Below, one piece after another: positions 6,734 through 9,690 of a DNA stretch of 9,690 nucleotides. Each line of letters opens with the position of its first letter. Position 1 is the stretch's first letter. A program made the translations under genes and the position numbers. This DNA comes from Melaminivora alkalimesophila. Lineage in GTDB: Bacteria; Pseudomonadota; Gammaproteobacteria; Burkholderiales; Burkholderiaceae_C. The stretch covers positions 1-9,690 of the forward strand of contig NZ_ALEE01000634.1 in assembly GCF_000282995.1 (NCBI RefSeq). Reading direction: 5' to 3'. Below the pieces are notes generated by a model, which was given only the letters and a program-made list of their open reading frames with translations, was not told where the DNA came from and did not search any database.

Positions 6734-9690
6734 ATGCAACGCGAACCCACCGACCTTGCCCCCAGCCTGCCCGCCCAGCCCATCAGCCTGGACGTGCTCG
6801 GCGAGAAATACCTCAAGAACGGCGAGCACGATGTGGACCAGCTGTATGCGCGCGTGGCGCGCGCCCTCGCCTCGGTGGAGAAGCCCGAGCTGCGCGAGAA
6901 ATTCGAGCAGCGCTTCCTGGAGAACCTGCGCGCCGGGGCCATCGGCGCCGGGCGTATCATGAGCGCCGCCGGCACCGACATCCAGGCGACGCTGATCAAC
7001 TGCTTCGTGCAGCCGGTGGGCGACTGCATCCAGGGCGTGGACGACGCCGGCTACCCCGGCATCTACGAGGCGCTGCGCGAGGCCGCCGAGACCATGCGCC
7101 GCGGCGGCGGCGTGGGCTACGACTTCTCGCGCATCCGCCCGCGCGGCGCGCTGGTCAAGGGCACGGCCTCGATGGCCTCGGGCCCGTGCAGCTACATCAA
7201 CGTCTTCGACCAATCCTGCTCCACGGTGGAGAGCGCCGGCGCGCGCCGCGGCGCGCAGATGGGCGTGCTGCGCATCGACCACCCGGACGTGCTGGACTTC
7301 ATCACCGCCAAGAGGACGCCCGGGCGCTGGAACAACTTCAACGTCTCGGTGGGCGTGCCCGACGCCTTCATGCAGGCCGTCGAGCAGGACGGCGAATGGG
7401 AGCTGGTGCACCGCGCCGAGCCCGGACCGGAACTCGTCAAGGCCGGCGCCCGCCAGCGCGCCGACGGCCAGTGGGTCTACCGCACCCTGCGCGCGCGCGA
7501 GCTGTGGGACACCATCATGAAGTCGGCCTACGACTTCGCCGAGCCGGGCATCCTGTTCCTCGACCAGATCAACAACGACAACAACCTGCGCTACACCGAG
7601 GGGATCGAAGCGACGAACCCTTGCGTGACGGCTGACACCTGGGTGCTGACCGAGGACGGTCCGGCGCAGGTCAGGGACCTCGTCGGCGTGCCCTTCGGCG
7701 CGGTCGTGGACGGGCGGGTGTACCGGACGGAGAGCGCGGGCTTCTTCGCCACCGGCGTCAAGCCGGTGCTGCGCCTCACGACCCGGGAAGGCCACGCGCT
7801 GCGCCTGACGGCCGACCACCGCGTGCGGCGCGTCAAGCGCAAGACGCGTTACGCCCTGGAGGCCGAGTGGATCGAGGCCGGTGCGCTCCAGCCGGGCGAC
7901 GAGGTGCTGCTGCACGACCACCAGGCCCTGGCCGGGTGGAAGGGAGCGGGGACCGAAGCCGAGGGTTACCTGCTGGGCTTGCTGATAGGCGATGGTACCC
8001 TCAAGGCCGACAAGGCGGTGCTCAGCGTCTGGGCGCCTGAGCTGCGTGCCGTGAGCGGGGGTGACGTGGGGCAACCCTACGCACGCTCGGGCGCGGCCGG
8101 GATCGTGCAGGCAGCCGAGGCGGCAGCGGCCACGCTGGGCCACCGCTCGGACTTCCAGGGGTTCCAGAAGCCCGTCGCAGGCCGCGGCGAAATGCGCATG
8201 GCCAGCGCACCATTGCGCGACCTGGCCCTCGCCATGGGCATGGGCGTTGGTCACAAGACCATCACCGCCCGGATGGAGCGCGCCTCCTCGGCGTTTGCCA
8301 CGGGGCTGTTGCGCGGCCTGTTCGATGCCGACGGCAGCGTGCAGGGCGCGCAGGACAAGGGCGTGAGCGTGCGCCTGGCGCAGAGCGATGCCGGGCTGCT
8401 GCGCACCGTGCAGCGGATGTTGGGCCGGATGGGCATTGTGTCGTCGATCCACGAGAACCGCCGCCCGGCCTCGACGAACCCGTTGCCCGACGGCCGCGGC
8501 GGGACGCGCGACTACGCCACGCGCGCCCAGCACGAGCTGGTGATCAGTGGCGACAACATCGGCCGGTTCGCTGAGCGCATCGGTTTCGCCGACACGGACA
8601 AGGCCGAGCGCCTGGAGGAGGCGCTGGCGGGTTATCGCCGCAGCCTGAACCGCGAGCGTTTCACCGCCACCGTGGCAGCGCTGGTCGAGGACGGCGAGGA
8701 GATGGTCTTCGACGTGACGGTCGCGGACTGCCACGCCTTCGACGCCAACGGGCTGTATGTGCACAACTGCGGTGAACAGCCCCTTCCGCCCTACGGCTGC
8801 TGCGACCTGGGCCCCGTCATCCTGACGCGCTTCGTGCGCAACCCCTTCGGGCTGCACGGCGAGGCGAGCTTCGACTTCGAGGCCTTCGAGCAGGCCGTGG
8901 CCATGCAGGTGCGGGCGCTGGACAACGTGCTGGACGTGACCTTCTGGCCGCTGCCGCAGCAGCGGGCCGAATCGAGCGCCAAGCGGCGCATCGGCGTCGG
9001 CTTCACCGGCATGGGCAACACGCTGGCGATGCTCAAGCTGCGCTACGACCGCCAGGACGGGCGCGACATGGCGGTGCAGATCGCGCGGCGCATGCGCGAC
9101 GCCGCCTACCGCGCCTCGGTGGAACTCGCCAAGGAAAAGGGTGCCTTCCCGAAGTTCGACGCCGCCGGGTATCTCGCCGAAGGGACGTTCGCCAGCCGCC
9201 TGCCCGAGGACATCAAGCGCGCCATCAGAAAGCACGGCATCAGGAACAGCCACCTGCTGTCGATCGCCCCCACCGGCACCGTGAGCCTGGCCTTTGCCGA
9301 CAACGCCTCCAACGGCATCGAGCCGCCGTTTTCCTGGACCTACACGCGCAGGAAGCGCGAGGCCGACGGCAGCAAGAGCGAATACGTGGTGGAGGACCAC
9401 GCCTGGCGCCTGTACAAGACGCTGGGCGGCGACGTGAACCAGTTGCCCGAATATTTCGTCAGCGCCATGGACATGTCGGCCAGCGACCACGTGGCCATGA
9501 TGCAGGCGGTGCAGCCCTACATCGACACGGCGATCTCCAAGACCGTGAACGTGCCCGAGGACTATCCCTACGAGCATTTCAAGGACCTGTACCTGCAGGC
9601 CTGGCATTCGGGCCTGAAAGGGCTGGCGACCTACCGGCCCAACAGCATCCTGGGGGCGGTGCTGGAGGTGCCGGCGGCCAGCCCCCCCCC
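6734..9690 (+). CDS. nrdJ: Adenosylcobalamin-dependent (class II) ribonucleotide reductase, intein-containing, 3'-truncated
   Basis: NrdJ reduces ribonucleotides to deoxyribonucleotides using coenzyme B12 to generate a thiyl radical, independently of oxygen. The open frame runs 985 codons without a stop to the window edge; removing the 382-residue intein leaves 603 visible residues. Motifs are INCFVQP (Cys90, first redox cysteine), GGGVGYDFSRIRP, NNFNVSVGVP, the active-site NP(intein)CGEQPLPPYGCC, and PTGT (mature 464-467). After splicing, Asn295, Cys297 and Glu299 correspond to the N437/C439/E441 trio of E. coli NrdA. Cys308 matches the second redox cysteine by its +11 spacing, as in Thermotoga maritima NrdJ (C322/C333). 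The visible end KGLATYRPNSILGAVLEV is the usual end of the barrel. The C-terminal tail with its reducing cysteines lies beyond the window. ATG 6734 is the first start after the in-frame stop at 6665; no clear Shine-Dalgarno is present. Confidence 0.95.
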   Translation, partial: MQREPTDLAPSLPAQPISLDVLGEKYLKNGEHDVDQLYARVARALASVEKPELREKFEQRFLENLRAGAIGAGRIMSAAGTDIQATLINCFVQPVGDCIQGVDDAGYPGIYEALREAAETMRRGGGVGYDFSRIRPRGALVKGTASMASGPCSYINVFDQSCSTVESAGARRGAQMGVLRIDHPDVLDFITAKRTPGRWNNFNVSVGVPDAFMQAVEQDGEWELVHRAEPGPELVKAGARQRADGQWVYRTLRARELWDTIMKSAYDFAEPGILFLDQINNDNNLRYTEGIEATNPCVTADTWVLTEDGPAQVRDLVGVPFGAVVDGRVYRTESAGFFATGVKPVLRLTTREGHALRLTADHRVRRVKRKTRYALEAEWIEAGALQPGDEVLLHDHQALAGWKGAGTEAEGYLLGLLIGDGTLKADKAVLSVWAPELRAVSGGDVGQPYARSGAAGIVQAAEAAAATLGHRSDFQGFQKPVAGRGEMRMASAPLRDLALAMGMGVGHKTITARMERASSAFATGLLRGLFDADGSVQGAQDKGVSVRLAQSDAGLLRTVQRMLGRMGIVSSIHENRRPASTNPLPDGRGGTRDYATRAQHELVISGDNIGRFAERIGFADTDKAERLEEALAGYRRSLNRERFTATVAALVEDGEEMVFDVTVADCHAFDANGLYVHNCGEQPLPPYGCCDLGPVILTRFVRNPFGLHGEASFDFEAFEQAVAMQVRALDNVLDVTFWPLPQQRAESSAKRRIGVGFTGMGNTLAMLKLRYDRQDGRDMAVQIARRMRDAAYRASVELAKEKGAFPKFDAAGYLAEGTFASRLPEDIKRAIRKHGIRNSHLLSIAPTGTVSLAFADNASNGIEPPFSWTYTRRKREADGSKSEYVVEDHAWRLYKTLGGDVNQLPEYFVSAMDMSASDHVAMMQAVQPYIDTAISKTVNVPEDYPYEHFKDLYLQAWHSGLKGLATYRPNSILGAVLEVPAASPP
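7622..8767 (+). mobile_element. NrdJ intein with LAGLIDADG homing endonuclease (382 residues)
   Basis: This in-frame protein-splicing element interrupts nrdJ between Pro296 and the catalytic cysteine. Block A starts at Cys1 (CVTADTWVLTEDG). Block B is GHALRLTADHRV (57-68; T63 and H66). Block F is VFDVTVADCHAF (362-373; D364 and H371). Block G is NGLYVHN (376-382), ending His381-Asn382 before +1 Cys (codon 8768-8770). Everything needed for standard class 1 splicing is present. Between the splicing blocks sit two dodecapeptide motifs, LLGLLIGDG (117-125; Asp124) and LLRGLFDADG (229-238; Asp237), 113 residues apart. Their acidic residues are kept, so the homing endonuclease may be active. The only internal cysteines are Cys1 and Cys370. 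The G+C content is close to the host gene, but A/T-ending codons (ata, gca, cgt, ggt, cct) are more frequent than in the N-extein, hinting at acquisition followed by partial adaptation. It belongs to the known RIR1/NrdJ intein class. Confidence 0.95.

Noticed and set aside
7622..8767. Insertion in nrdJ as a pseudogene or assembly chimera
   Set aside because: The frame is unbroken across both junctions, and all intein splicing blocks and the HN-C end are present, so this is a genuine intein.
6596..9607. A 1003-residue minus-strand open frame opposite nrdJ
   Set aside because: It mirrors nrdJ and its intein codon for codon, has no recognisable domain, and exists because G/C third positions rarely give stops on the other strand.
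1..9690. tRNA, rRNA, CRISPR arrays, insertion sequences or phage genes
   Set aside because: No clustered direct repeats with spacers, transposase signatures, terminal inverted repeats or RNA gene sequences were seen on either strand.

Overview
The window is GC-rich (third codon positions almost always G or C) and carries housekeeping-type genes whose sequence style suits a betaproteobacterium of the order Burkholderiales, most likely Comamonadaceae (Acidovorax/Alicycliphilus-like). That placement is inferred from codon bias and gene types and was not tested by a search.

Layout, left to right. At the extreme left, the first 12 codons of an unidentified minus-strand gene (1-37) follow a near-perfect Shine-Dalgarno sequence, which can be buried in a 7-9 bp hairpin. 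Next is a complete minus-strand glcD-type FAD-linked oxidase (153-1676). A 116-bp divergent spacer with nested dyad symmetry separates it from a plus-strand Ldh_2-family reductase (1793-2827, DpkA-like). Convergent to that, with a 7-bp gap, lies purU (2835-3683, minus), formyltetrahydrofolate deformylase. Divergent from purU across only 42 bp is a 911-residue membrane-anchored PAS-PAS-PAS-GGDEF-EAL protein (3726-6461, plus). Its GGDEF site is degenerate and its EAL site looks intact. After a 272-bp spacer with a possible promoter, a 9-bp direct repeat and a perfect 7-bp hairpin, the plus-strand gene nrdJ (from 6734) runs off the right edge. It encodes the adenosylcobalamin-dependent class II ribonucleotide reductase.

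The most notable element is a complete 382-residue intein with a LAGLIDADG homing endonuclease inside nrdJ (7622-8767). It sits exactly before the cysteine of the NPCGEQ active-site motif. The +1 extein residue is therefore the predicted thiyl-radical cysteine, and the unspliced precursor cannot have a normal active site. All splicing-block residues and both endonuclease aspartates are present, with no frameshift. NrdJ/RIR1 inteins are a known class, so the interest lies in this insertion site, its redox chemistry and its apparent integrity.

The genes do not form one pathway. They touch 2-hydroxyacid oxidation (glcD), imino acid or 2-oxoacid reduction (Ldh_2), one-carbon/purine balance (purU), cyclic-di-GMP signalling, and dNTP synthesis (nrdJ). 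The many long open frames opposite these genes are a by-product of the GC-biased codons and are not annotated.
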